64,000 nt of DNA from Lucinisca nassula. Taxonomy: Eukaryota; Mollusca; Bivalvia; Lucinida; Lucinidae. Location of the stretch: NCBI GenBank assembly GCA_963580285.1, contig OY757010.1, forward strand, positions 148,910,675 to 148,974,674, in the 5' to 3' direction. The position numbers and the translations under genes are program-made. Below are positions 20,891 through 30,970 of the stretch, in pieces. Under the pieces are notes generated by a model. That model was not told the DNA's origin. It saw only the letters and a program-made list of their open reading frames with translations, and made no database searches. The number at the start of each line of letters is the position of its first letter. Within the stretch, counting starts at the first letter, position 1.

Positions 20891-21027
20891 AGAATATTAT
20901 ATGGGTGTGAGGGGTGAATGGAAAAGTCACTGCCCGGCATCACGAGGCTTGCCGTCTGATGCCGGAGAGTGGTCCTGAGGGAAGGATTTTTCTATCCACC
21001 CCTCACACCCATATAGGATTCTTTTTC
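20891..21027. repeat. Structured inverted-repeat block
   Basis: Arms TATATGGGTGTGAGGGGTG (about 20898-20917) and CACCCCTCACACCCATATA (about 20998-21016) are perfect inverses. They extend with mismatches into AAGAAT at both ends. The ~80 bp loop holds a second stem, CCGGCATCA with TGATGCCGG. No gene is assigned; the 79-codon frame crossing it is a by-product. Confidence 0.7.
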
Positions 21028-21574
21028 TTGCATACCTTCCATTTCTCAGCGCGGATTTTTAATATTGCAGCCACACACGGGGTATTCGACTACCTGGAAC
21101 GCAGACGGATATCAAAAACGCCGACTGAAAAAACAAACAAACGTTCGTGGTGAGTGGAATAAAATCGCATTTTACGGGCATATATTAAATAGATGCCCGT
21201 AGATGTTGATTGCAATCCATTTCGCAGTGTCTCGGAATACTTTCTACGAACTGTGGACGTAAATCCTACAGTCAATGGCGAATTGTAACCCATTTTATTC
21301 GGCAAAATATAGATGTTTGATGCAAGTCGACAGTTTTTTTAGTTTTGCAGCAATAATTCATACATAATGTTCAATGTTTCCTGAATAGCATAAAATACGT
21401 ATGCCTTGGGTACCTGCCATGCGTTCTTAGAATTAGCAAAGAGAGGATTTTGAAATTATAGATGTGAAATTCATGGTGGGGGTATTCGAACAAGGATACC
21501 AACGACGACCCGCACAGATACCACGCAATGCAGACGGCACAAAGTTATGGTTACCACTGACTTCAAAACCACAA

Positions 21575-21645
21575 GCGTATTTTCCAGTTCTTTGGTGTAT
21601 TCCTTGCTTCCAAAGGATAACCCTTTCTAGAACATATTTATGAGC
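21575..21645 (+). mobile_element. Fragment of the hammerhead-bearing element
   Basis: Matches the right part of the element at 20066: TATTTTCCAGTTCTTTGGTG then TATTCCTTGCTTCCAAAGGA. The ribozyme portion is absent. It abuts an R1 fragment. Confidence 0.65.
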
Positions 21646-21780
21646 ATGGGCGGTCCGACTCGCACCGCTTTGCCCGGGCAGGTTTAGGTCCTCTAAGCGG
21701 TTTACCAGTACTCGTGTGCGGTCGCTTTCAGCACTTCGTGGACATCTATTTCTTCAAGCCCCGATAGGCGGGGGCCGGAT
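21646..21780 (-). mobile_element. R1, partial
   Basis: Starts at ATGAGCATGGGCGGTCCGAC and runs to CCCGATAGGCGGGGGCC. The tail half is missing, which is not the usual 5' truncation, so a deletion or recombination is likely. Confidence 0.75.
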
Positions 21781-22400
21781 AGCGCATAGGACCCGTCACT
21801 TTTTTATTAGGTGGCATAAATCTGTGAATTCATAATGTTAGATACTTTGGCAAGATTTGTAAATTTCTTTTGGTCTATTAATAGCGTTATCCCACTAAAC
21901 AATTACGGACATGAATTGAGTCATTCTTGTTACCTTTGTCCATGCAGAATACTTTTAATTTCATTATTTTGACAAATAAATATGACTATACATTATATTT
22001 CAAAACAGATCGTACCAAAACTGTACGAGATTATTTCATTATTTTGACTGATAAATACGATTATACATTATTATAACGACGTTGATATGACGTTGTTCCA
22101 GTGTGTAGTACGTGTTGGTAGGATCGGGTCTTACGACATTACGGACAAACAATGTGAAATTTATAGCAAACATTCGGAAAAGAATGATGCACATGAAAGA
22201 ATGGCAAACATTCATTTTTGTAAAATTTGCCACAAAAAAAATAAACCGGACACCATTTTAATTGGAAGACACCACCCCAAACTTACTAGGTGGAAGATTC
22301 AATTGTCATATATGGATTAAAACATAAGAACCACTTCACCCCCTTCAGAAGAAAAGAATGGATGGCCAAACAGGTGACATAAATTAAATATTGCCAGGAT
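21781..22400. other. AT-rich spacer
   Basis: No gene recognised. ATTTCATTATTTTGAC followed by a TATACATTATA stretch occurs at 21958 and again at 22033, a local ~75 bp duplication. A 77-codon frame at 22087-22320 has no identifiable domain. Confidence 0.4.
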
Positions 22401-22672
22401 ATTTGTTTGTTTGAATTGAGGTTTAACGTCCTCGTCAACACTATTTAGGTCATTCTGGAGACGCTACTTCCAATTTTGTGGGACTTTTACCCGATATTGA
22501 GATGAAATGACATCTCAAGCTCTGTCGCCCAATGAAACCAAAAGGCTTATATGCATTTGACGGTCTGATTAACACCACTTTGCCTTAGTACTTATGTGTG
22601 GTCAGTTTTTGGTCTGTGTGGAAGCACCATACAGCCCATCTATTTCTTCAAGCCCCGATAGGCTGGTGCGTT
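22401..22672 (-). mobile_element. R1
   Basis: From TTTGTTTGAATTGAGGTTTA to AAGCCCCGATAGGCTGG. It is internally diverged and joins directly to a SINE-A fragment. Confidence 0.8.
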
Positions 22673-22735
22673 TGAGTTTTACGTCCCCACCAACAACAAG
22701 GTCATATGGAGACGGGACCTCAGTTCATCACAAAA

Positions 22736-23335
22736 ACATTCCCATATAATTTTGACTTCCTTGAACCCCACTTTTATATAGTAAAACCGGGGTTTACATG
22801 GGTAAACCTTATTTTTCTTATTTCTGCTATAAAATACAGTAGCGCTTCGATGGCTCGAACACCGATGGCTCGTTTACCATGGCTGAGTCAAACCCGTTCT
22901 TGAATCCCTAAGGAATTTCTCTTCATAAGAAATAGGGAGGGTAAAATTTAGGATATTTTCGTTTTTATCTTGCAAATGTATGCTGTGTGTACTCATTAGA
23001 ATCGCCTCGATGAGGCGATTCTAATGAGTACACACAACATACATTTTTCTGTATAAAACACCGAAAGATGTCCTAAAGTATGCCGTTATGCCTCCTGGCA
23101 GTAGCCCTCAGTGGCTCGAACTACCCCTGTGTCGAACAGATTTTCGAGGACCCAAAGGTGTTCGAGCCATTGAAGTTCGTCTGTATAGATTGTGGGTGCT
23201 CGTTAGTGTCCACAGTCTATATTTTGAGCCGTAATAAGAAAAAATATCACAATTTTTCATCTTACAATTTTCATTTTTGGGCGGTAAAGTTGACAATGTA
23301 TTTGTATAGGCGTGTTTTCATAACGTGAAGAATCG
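22736..23335 (+). mobile_element. PM1, interrupted by PM3
   Basis: Left part CATCACAAAAACATTCCC through TTATTTTTCTTATTTCTGC. Right part resumes TATAGATTGTGGGTGCTCGT and ends GGCGTGTTTTCATAACG. The palindrome's second arm is reduced (GTTAGTGTCCACAGTC). Confidence 0.8.
22837..23183 (+). mobile_element. PM3 palindromic MITE
   Basis: Terminal inverted repeats CAGTAGCGCTTCGATGGCTC and, inverted, CAGACGAACTTCAATGGCTC, both followed by GAACACC. TA duplications are at 22835-22836 and 23184-23185, indicating a Tc1/mariner-type MITE. The centre is a palindrome around GCCTCGATGAGGC with arms GTACTCATTAGAATC. Confidence 0.88.
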
Positions 23336-23606
23336 CCCGAAAGTCTTGTGAAGCCCGGAATCGATCCCATGACCCCTGGTTTGCGAGGCGAGTAGCTTAT
23401 CGTCTACACCACGGTGGCTTCTAATTGGCATACATGGGATATAATAACGAAGCGGAATGAATACAAAGTACTCGCATGTAACACAGTGTGTATGCAGTGT
23501 ATGCCAAGATGAAACCTCTTATTCGGAGCTGTCTCATCATGATCTACTATATCACGCATTTTGATGATTTTAATTGAAGCATTTGACATAATAGCAACTG
23601 GACCGT

Positions 23607-23772
23607 CCATGCTAATAAACCCTTTTGGTTTCATTGGGCGACAGGGCTTGAGATGTCATTTCATCTCAATGTCGGGTAAACGTCCCACAAAATTGGAAGC
23701 AACGTCTTCAAAATGACCTTTACAGTGTTGACGGGGACGTTAAACCTCAAATCAAACAAAACAAAACAATTA
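23607..23772 (+). mobile_element. R1, 5'-truncated
   Basis: From GACCGTCCATGCTAATAAAC to the tail GTTAAACCTCAAATCAAACA followed by AAACAAAAC. Sense orientation is +. Confidence 0.85.
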
Positions 23773-24321
23773 TCCATGTTTTTCGCAAAGTTCAAAGATG
23801 ACAGTGGCAGAGTGTAAAGATTTTGTCACCTGTGCGAGCGATTAAACTAAGTAGTATGAGGTCAATATTTGTCAAGCCCCACAAATATGGCAATACAGAT
23901 CAAGATAAGACGCCGCAAAATCGGCAATTAGTCTACACCGTTTGCTTTAACCGCCAGTCTCGTTGTTAAACTTACAACAAATAGAACAAAGGAGAAACCC
24001 GCCTGTGAAGTATGGTTATTTGTAAGTTTCTGTTTTTCATCTATGGAGTACATGTACCATGACAGGCGTCTGCGACCAGTTAAGAATCATATCGACCTGT
24101 GTAGCTGTACAGTCTGATTGCTTTCAAATGCATCTCGGTGCAGAAATGATTTAATACGATATGTGATGGAATGGTTTAAATTGCACTGATGCGAAACATG
24201 TCCAAATATTTCGAACAAATAGTGTCATACGAATGTTTACATTTTGCTAAGAATGGCAGAAATAAAGAAATGTCACGCAAGACAACAGTTTCGGGAGCAA
24301 CGTTTATCCGTCAGCAGTTGA
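23773..24321. other. Spacer, no gene recognised
   Basis: AT-rich. A dispersed motif of the GTCTACACCGTTTGC type occurs near 23930. Nothing else is recognised. Confidence 0.4.
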
Positions 24322-24379
24322 ATAAAAATCAAAAATGAGTTCCTTTAAGAGCAATGAAAACATTCATAAGAAAGAAGAT

Positions 24380-24425
24380 GGGTTATACTACGTAGTTTCG
24401 GCTAATAAAGCCTCATCAGTGACCC
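24380..24425 (-). ncRNA. Hammerhead ribozyme, unit 1
   Basis: On the minus strand: stem I GGGTCA, core CTGATGA, stem II GGCT-loop-AGCC, core GAAA, self-complementary stem III ACTACGTAGT, cleavage triplet GTA, stem I partner TAACCC. One stem I position is mismatched (C opposite A) compared with unit 2. Predicted cut between 24386 and 24385. Confidence 0.85.
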
Positions 24426-24557
24426 TGCAACGACCCGGCAAAGAAAGCCAGAGGAAACATACTGCAATTTTGCGAATTTCGAATAGGCAGTCGATTCAAA
24501 TAAAAATCAAAAATGAGTTCCTTTAAGAGCAATGAAAACATTCATAAGAAAGAAGAT

Positions 24558-24603
24558 GGGTCATACTACGTAGTTTCGGCTAATAAAGCCTCATCAGTGA
24601 CCC
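24558..24603 (-). ncRNA. Hammerhead ribozyme, unit 2
   Basis: Identical in layout to unit 1, and stem I is perfectly paired (GGGTCA with TGACCC, six pairs). Core CTGATGA and GAAA are intact. Cleavage triplet GTA. Predicted cut between 24564 and 24563, exactly 178 bases from the unit 1 site. Confidence 0.88.
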
Positions 24604-24677
24604 TGTAATGATCCGGAAAAGAAAGCCAGAGGAAACATACTGCAATTTTGCGAATTTCGAATAGGCAGTCGATACAA

Positions 24678-25084
24678 CGACTGATATAAATCAAAATTGG
24701 GTCCAAATAATTAATCAAAGCGCCAAAGGCACTGAAATGACAGATTCTATGAGAAAATCAAAACACTGTGAAAACTTACAGACAACCTTTCTAAAAAGAT
24801 CTTAAAATTTAGAAAAGTAGTTCTGCAAATTCCATTGTATGATATGTTTGCAGATGTCTATACACCGGTGGTATCATGAAATGCAATTCGATGTTTCAAA
24901 AAAAAAAACTATTTACGTTTTCAAAACCAAACCTTAAAATTCAAGTTTTAACAATGCTACTGTCAGTTAGTAACACTTTTGTCTGGTCGGTTGTCGATAC
25001 CTCCCCACAAAAGGTATTCTATTTTTCACAAAGAGATCGGAGGAGAAAGGCTGGTCAGTCCAGTACACGAATTCAATTGGCTTG
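24678..25084. other. Spacer, no gene recognised
   Basis: AT-rich. The open frame at 24876-25085 has no recognisable feature. Confidence 0.4.
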
Positions 25085-25790
25085 AAGACATTTTTGAGTA
25101 AGTACAGCACTATAAACACGCGCGTAATCCTGCTGGATTAGATATCCCGGATTCTGAGCGTAAACAAATAAATGGAGCCACGTGAGGCCGATGCACTTGA
25201 TTGATGTAACGTCTCGCTGTTCAGTTAACATCTCAGCCATGATCTTGAATGTTCTTAATGTCGCTAGCTACATGCAATTGCTCGACATACCATTTCGCTT
25301 ATTCCATCCGATATGTCATGCTCTATTACGCGCGCGTCGCCTCGGTATACCTTACACCTATATGTCGAAACATCCCGAAACGACAAGCGGCGTGATTCCG
25401 ATGAAGTGCGATGTGTCACTGAAACGCATATCATGCGAGTCGCTTAGACGCCAATATACATGTACGTATTTCATGCACCAGCGTAAGTGTTCCGTACTGT
25501 GTCGACGTCTTAATTTTGGTCACGACAGGGACGTCTAGCTCTCAAAAGTGCATCGCATAAGGGCGACGAACAGTGTCAGTGCTTATTAGTCGGTAGTTGA
25601 CCCTTTGTTTATCTACAGGTACAGTGTGCAGATGCCGGAGGAAATCTGCTTCGCATATGCGTCTGTCGGATGAATCGATCTTGACGTACTTACATCGGTC
25701 TTCCGCTACGTCGACGTCCACTAGCGTCATCTGTTGATAGTAAGATGTCGCTCCAACCGACAAATAGATCACACACATGTAGCACCCAAA
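25085..25790. other. CpG-rich segment of unknown function
   Basis: CG dinucleotides are frequent throughout (GCGCGCGTCGCCTCGG, CTACGTCGACGTCC, GCGTCATC), in sharp contrast to the CpG-poor AT-rich flanks. A 118-codon frame (+, 25182-25538) and a 78-codon frame (-, 25542-25778) lie here, neither with a recognised domain. It could be an unmethylated regulatory segment, an undescribed exon, or recently acquired DNA. Confidence 0.5.
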
Positions 25791-25841
25791 ATCAGAGTCA
25801 ATGCCATCCGCTTTCCGACCAGCTTCTAACTGTCCATTAGA

Positions 25842-25995
25842 AGCCTCCGTGGTGTAGTGGTTATGCTACTCGCCTTGTAAACCAGGGATCGCAGGATTGA
25901 TCCCGGACCTCTCCAGACTTTCGGGTGTGTCTTTAAACCGAGGTATCGTCTCCGTATGACCTTAGCTGTTGACCTAACTCAAACACTCAAACTGT
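25842..25995 (+). mobile_element. SINE-A
   Basis: tRNA-like head: A-box TGGTGTAGTGGTTATGCTAC and B-box-like GGATTGATCCC, then a body with TTTAAACCGAGGTATCGTC and a tail TATGACCTTAGCTGTTGACC followed by AACTCAAACACTC. There is no functional anticodon arm or intact acceptor, so this is a SINE, not a tRNA gene. Confidence 0.85.
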
Positions 25996-26141
25996 CCAGG
26001 GTTTAATGAAAAATGTTGCAATACGTTCTCACTTGCTGCTTTTCTTCTTTTCTAGGCACGACCTTACATCAAACATCAAAAGTTTGATCCTGAACATGTG
26101 GTTTCTATCAGTGCTGGTGTGAAGGTGGTACACAGGATCAT

Positions 26142-26447
26142 TGGCCCCCGCCCATCGGGGCTTAAAGAAATAGATGGGCTGCATGATGCTTCCACGTAGA
26201 GCTGAAACCGACCCGCACACGAGTACTGGTAATCTGCTTAGAGGATCTTAGCCTGCCCAGGCAAAGCGGTGCGAGTCGGACCGTCCATGCATATAAACCC
26301 TATTGGTTTCATTGGGCGGCAGGGCTTGAGATGTCATTTCATCTCAGTGTTGGTTAAAAGTCCCACAAAATTGGAAGCAACGTCTCCAGAATGACCTATA
26401 CAGTGTTGACGGGGACGTTAAACCTCAAATCAAACAAAACAAAACAC
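26142..26447 (+). mobile_element. R1, full length
   Basis: From TTGGCCCCCGCCCATCGGGG to the tail TTAAACCTCAAATCAAACAA. The flanks ACACAGGATC and ACACATGATC are a probable, slightly diverged, target duplication. Confidence 0.9.
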
Positions 26448-27986
26448 ATGATCGTGGCCGGACTGGTAACCATACGTCACGGTTGATTGAGTCAACCTTT
26501 TTAGCTTAAGGGCATGGTGCCTAAGCGTGTTGTAATCATGCAATCGTTTGTTTTCAGAATCAAAGCACCGAAAGTGTTGGTGGGATGTAGGTTGGGGTAA
26601 AAGTCCTGGGCTGAGATTAAACTGTTTAATTTAACTCTGAAATTCCAAACAAATACGTAGTGAAGAGTTTGATAAGAAACGCGTTCTGCAGCGTCCGAAC
26701 TTGGTCTACACTGTTTGCCAAGCTCACCCTATGATTCCAGGATGACCCTCTTCAGTCTTATTGAATACCCTGATCACACTGCGGCTATTTTCTGCAAGAA
26801 AAAGGTTATTCTGAGAAGTCAGTGATAGTCACGTAGACGTTAGCTCTGAATCGCTTTTTTATAAGTAACTTCGGGTCGAATGCCAAACAATCAATCCAAA
26901 CATAGCCGGGTCATTTGTCAGTCTTGGGTACATGTAAGTGTTATCTGTAAAATCTGCACTTGAATAAAATGTTCGATCTGGCAAACAATGTAAACTAAGA
27001 TCAAACGCCACAGAACACGGTGCTGATCTTGTTCTACATTTTTTTGCATCAGTTATAACATCTTAAGTTTAAACGGATCAGTCCAAGTCCTCGTTCATGA
27101 CAAGTCTGCATTTAGAGACAATCTACATGAGTGTTGTAAGTGCTTTGATTTATTTACTGCCTTGAGTTTCTGGAGTGTACTCTTCTATCACTGAAGTTGG
27201 GCTCGTCCATTCTGCTAAATATGGCACCTAGAATTATATCACAGGACCTACACTGTTTGCATAGGTATCTGTACCATATTCCAGGGTTGAAAGGGACAGC
27301 CTTTCTCGCAAAGTCTGATATGCACCTAGTTGTAACTGACCTAAACTTGACCTCGAATGTCGGAAAACCCATTAATATTCTGGTCTGCACCTGACCGGCT
27401 GGTCTTTAAGGATTAAATATTGACAGCACTGTAAGAAAACAGTGTAAAACCTGAGCAGACGTCTGAGCGTATGCCGCATTGATCTGGGTATAGTCTCGCA
27501 TGATGCAGCTGATTTATATGAAATGCTGAATCTATTCTCTGAAAGGTAAGATGAAATTGTCAAGTCTTCTGCTTCAAAAATTTGTGTTGCGATTATAGGA
27601 TGTACAATTTTGATAACTGCGCCAAACCGGACTACTTTTTGTGCGGACTCATATTTCTTTGGCGGTCAAAGCCGGAAGAAAGTCGTAAGAAAGCCGGAAC
27701 TACTTTACAACACGTAGGATAGCTAGAGATGACAGATTGAATCTGTCATTAAAAACCTGTCTAGAATATGAGTCTAAACCAATAATTTATTTCTGATTTC
27801 TCAGAATATTCACGCTGATCTCAAAGGACCAAAAGTAAAATATAAACTGCACTTTGGTTGAATATAAACTGCACTGATCTCAAAGGACCAAAAGTAAAAT
27901 ATAAACTGCACCTGCTTTCTCACGAACAGTTTTCACGGATTGCATTCATATTTCCTATACACGTTCATAATGTGTAAAATCTGCCA
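26448..27986. other. Non-coding stretch with small repeats
   Basis: No gene recognised. Dispersed motifs of the TCTACACTGTTTGCC type occur near 26705, 26985 and 27250. At 27795-27915 a ~57 bp segment (TGATCTCAAAGGACCAAAAG) is duplicated in tandem. Confidence 0.4.
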
Positions 27987-27987
27987 C

Positions 27988-28052
27988 TTACTACTACTAC
28001 CACCACCACTACTATTACTACTACTACTACTACCACTACTACTACTACTATA
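27988..28052. repeat. (ACT)n microsatellite
   Basis: Imperfect trinucleotide run of TAC/ACT with CAC interruptions. The valine-rich minus-strand frame across it is an artefact of the repeat. Confidence 0.95.
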
Positions 28053-28063
28053 TGGGGAACGGC

Positions 28064-28262
28064 CCCTATTAAGATAATTTCACGTATATTCATCCCATCA
28101 CTAATTAGAGGTGGGTGAACCCCAGATACCAAGAAGAAGACGACCTGACAATCCGTTGCAGAACTTGGCGTCTCAAATGTGACCCGCGCGAGGTTAGAAC
28201 CCACAGCAGTGAGAGAAGATATGGTTAAAAGACAGCGCTCTAACCCGCTAGGTCATGCAGAC
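28064..28262 (-). mobile_element. SINE-C, minus orientation
   Basis: Read on the minus strand: head with TAGCGGGTTAGAGCGCTG and GTGGGTTCTAACC, body GAGACGCCAAGTTCTGCAAC, end near TATCTTAATAGGGGCCG. The tail is lost against the microsatellite side. Confidence 0.8.
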
Positions 28263-28833
28263 CCATTGTTGGCATATGAAACAGTGATACATGTATCTGA
28301 AACTACGGTTTATGGGGTTTGATCTAATATCTGATATTATATAAACTATCTGAACGAAACCTCCAACAAATTAGAAGTTTCAATGTACGTTAACATATAT
28401 TTGCACAATAACCACCACTGTCGATCCGGTTTCTTCAGTTTCCTGCCCTTCAAACATCCGAAGTAAAAGATGGTTTGAGTCTAGAGATAGACTTCTAAAT
28501 GGAATATCGGGATGAAACGTCAAACATTAGAATACCTGCATGAAACCTTGAACATTTATCAGCCGATTTGTGGTCAATCTGGAAAATCCTCTGCGAATGA
28601 TTTATCTGGAAAATCCTCTCGGAATTGTAATTTCTCATTATTACTTTATTCAATAAAATGTAAAACTATTATAGTAAAGAATTATTAGAACCAAGGAAGG
28701 GCTCTCTGACTGTTCCTATTCATCAGTTATCTTCTTAAGACACTTTTGTAAGTACAGGAAACATGAACTATCCACACATTTCCTGAGATGGAAATCATTG
28801 TAATCCATAATCCATACTCCCTATACCAGGCAC

Positions 28834-28835
<2 letters not shown>

Positions 28836-28907
<72 letters not shown>
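28836..28907. repeat. (GA)n microsatellite
   Basis: About 36 nearly perfect GA dinucleotides. The Arg-Glu reading frame across it is not a gene. Confidence 0.97.
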
Positions 28908-29221
28908 TAATCATTTACACTTCTTACGCTATTTTCACCGTCATTGTTTATATACGCGGGAAATATTCAAGGCTGTTCATAACCGTGCTTTTCGAACCTC
29001 CAACTTAAGGAGATACGCAAGTAGGTACTGATTTAGGCATTAATTGGTAACTCCGTCATTGGTATCCATTGTCTGCGTTTCATGGTGACATAAAAAGAAT
29101 GCGTCTGTCGTAAAGATTATCTTTCAGCATGATGCACTCAAGTCCATGCTTATTGCTACCCGAGCAACGTGTGACAAAAATGTATAGGAGTTTATTTTTG
29201 AACAAGAACTATTTATTTTTC

Positions 29222-29605
29222 AGGCTACAATGACATCTTTGGATAAATCAATCGAATTTCTGGTAATCACTATAATTTATTTAGAAAATCTGCATGTTTT
29301 TTTTTTTTTCATTTTAGTTGTCTGTAAAGACGCCTTCGTGTAATCTGTCGAAGCAAAAACGCCATTACGAAACAGCTGTGACAGTTCCAGAAGAAAACAG
29401 CAAACAATCAAAACAGATTGTTTTAATAGGGTTGCAAAAGACAGGATTTTATCGACTCACCCTATTTCAAATCGAAAGTAAACAGTCGGCGTTTTTGGTA
29501 TCCGTCTGCGTTCCAGGTAGTCGAATACCCCGTGTGAGTCACTTCGGTTATCGACATCCAGCATATTGTGATGACACTTCAAGAATGTTTAGTGACGTCA
29601 CGTAA
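29222..29605 (+). other. Possible small split coding fragment
   Basis: A TTTATTTTTCAG acceptor precedes a short frame containing MTSLDKSIEFL and a GTAATC donor. A long poly-T tract ending TTTTAG at about 29317 precedes a 95-codon open frame. The MTSLDKSIEFL segment is reminiscent of coiled-coil ORF1/gag-like proteins of retroelements, from memory only. The end of the second piece overlaps a dispersed repeat shared with 21068-21130. Weak call. Confidence 0.2.
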
Positions 29606-29854
29606 CGTGCTGTGATGTCAACCTTAACGACGGTGCATATGAGGTCATATTCAACCAGCGCATTTACCAAACACGCGAGAATATTCGATTTTGGGTAAGA
29701 ACACCAGGGCTCGGACCCATCAGTGGGTCCGAGACCAGGGTTAGAACGGAATTTCTTGATATACTTGACTTTTATCCATGTTTTGAAGCTTGCGCAAGAT
29801 GAAACCGACAAAATGTAATATGTGTTCCTTTATAAAAGGTTATGTAGAGCATAT

Positions 29855-30440
29855 TCAAAGTAGAAGTGAACGCAATGATCAGAGATCCATAAATTCACCT
29901 CACATCTCCCATCCAAGACATCACAGGTGGAAAGCCAAAAAGACAGTTACTTTCCAACAAAATGGCCAAACAGCTATCCAAAATTATACGATATACGATA
30001 TTAGCAATACATACATGCAAAGTTTTGTTTGTTTGTTTGTATTAGAGTTTAACGGCCCAGTCAACACTATTTAGGTCATTTTTGAGCCGGTCAGTTTACC
30101 TATCCACACTTTCCTGGGCAGGCTTATACATAAGCGGTTAACCAGTACAGTGCACATTCTTTCGCCAAAAACTGACAACTGCCCTTCTTAAATCAGCGAA
30201 AGGGAGAGAATGACCGTAGCAAAGATTTCATGATCAATCTCCACGAAAGAATGTTGCCGACCCCGACAGGTATCGAACCCGCGTCCTCCTGCTCACCAGT
30301 CAAGACCATGAAAATTAAACGACTACAGAGATGAAACAATGATGAGTACTTGACAGCATGAAACAACTGAAATGCTGCAGCTAAAGAAAACCATCAGTTA
30401 CACTCCAGTGGGCCCAACCAGAAGCAAAGTCTACATTTGC
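29855..30440 (+). repeat. R4 dispersed repeat, interrupted by SINE-B
   Basis: R4 blocks TGAACGCAATGATCAGAG, AAAGCCAAAAAGACAGTTAC and ACAAAATGGCCAAACAGC lie left of 30010. ACAGCATGAAACAACTGAAA and CCAGTGGGCCCAACCAG follow after 30305. Confidence 0.7.
30015..30305 (-). mobile_element. SINE-B, full length
   Basis: Minus-strand reading: tRNA-like head TGACTGGTGAGCAGGAGGAC with B-box GGGTTCGATACC, GCAACATTCTTTCGTGGAG, AGGGCAGTTGTCAGTTTTTG, CTGGTTAACCGCTTATG, and tail TAGTGTTGACTGGGCCGTTA followed by an ACAAACAAAC run. This is the best-preserved SINE-B here. Confidence 0.85.
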
Positions 30441-30452
30441 TGAATTGATAAC

Positions 30453-30970
30453 TATAGTAAAATTCCTGTATTAGGACCACCTTTGGGACTGTTCAAAAGT
30501 GGTCTTTAAGACCACTTTTGAACAGTCCCAAAGGTGGTCCATGACCAGAGGACACTGTATGCAGACAACACAAAGAAAGAATAACTGCAACCTACTAAAT
30601 GACCTTTTTAAAGCAGATTTAGTCTTAATTTTAGGTGGTGTTAATAGCGGAATTTCACTGTTTTGTTTGATTTGATGTTTTACGTCCTCGTCAACACTGT
30701 AAAGGTCATTTTGGAGACGTTGCTTCCAATTTTGTGGGACTTTTACCCGACATTGAGATGAAATCACATCTCAAGCCCTGCCGCCCAATGAAACCAATAG
30801 GGTTTATAAGCATGGGCCGACTCGCACCGCTTTGCCTGGGCAGGCTTAGATCCTCTAAGCGGTTTACCAGTACTCGTGTGCGGGTCGGTTTCAGCTCTGC
30901 GTGGAAGCATCATGCAGCCCATCTATTTCTTCAAGCCCCGATGGGCGGAGGCCGGACAGAATTTCACTGT
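30453..30970 (+). mobile_element. MITE-4, copy 2, with R1 in its right terminus
   Basis: Starts TATAGTAAAATTCCTGTATT. A hairpin of GACTGTTCAAAAGTGGTCTT arms follows. The right end GAATTTCACTGT appears twice, on both sides of an R1 (30663-30956), as its target duplication. Confidence 0.82.
30663..30956 (-). mobile_element. R1, full length, ~12 bp target duplication
   Basis: From TTTGTTTGATTTGATG to CCCGATGGGCGGAGGCCGG. GAATTTCACTGT flanks it at about 30651-30662 and 30960-30971. Confidence 0.9.

Larger units (their letters stand above)
22673..23430 (-). mobile_element. SINE-A containing PM1 containing PM3
   Basis: SINE-A pieces in minus orientation lie at both ends: the tail side, GTTTGAGTTTTACGTCCCC, to 22735, and the tRNA-like head at 23336-23425 (GGAATCGATCCCATGACC, GGCGAGTAGCTTATCG). 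Between them is PM1 (22736-23335), itself split by PM3 (22837-23183). Each break matches the expected continuation, giving the insertion order SINE-A, then PM1, then PM3. Confidence 0.8.
24322..24677 (-). mobile_element. Two-unit hammerhead tandem repeat (retrozyme-like)
   Basis: Two direct units of 178 bp with only a few substitutions: unit 1 about 24322-24499, unit 2 about 24500-24677. Each contains a complete type I hammerhead on the minus strand plus the blocks GAGTTCCTTTAAGAGCAATG and CATACTGCAATTTTGCGAAT. There is no coding capacity. Known animal retrozymes are short tandem repeats each carrying a type I hammerhead, whose transcripts self-cleave to monomers that can be circularised. The 178-base spacing predicts a 178-nt RNA. 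Confidence 0.85.

Noticed and set aside
25842..25920. tRNA gene
   Set aside because: A- and B-box match, but there is no foldable anticodon arm or acceptor stem, and a SINE-A body and tail follow.
27965..28204. Valine-rich 79-codon frame
   Set aside because: Product of the (ACT)n microsatellite on the minus strand.
28834..29031. Arg-Glu repeat frame
   Set aside because: Product of the (GA)n microsatellite.
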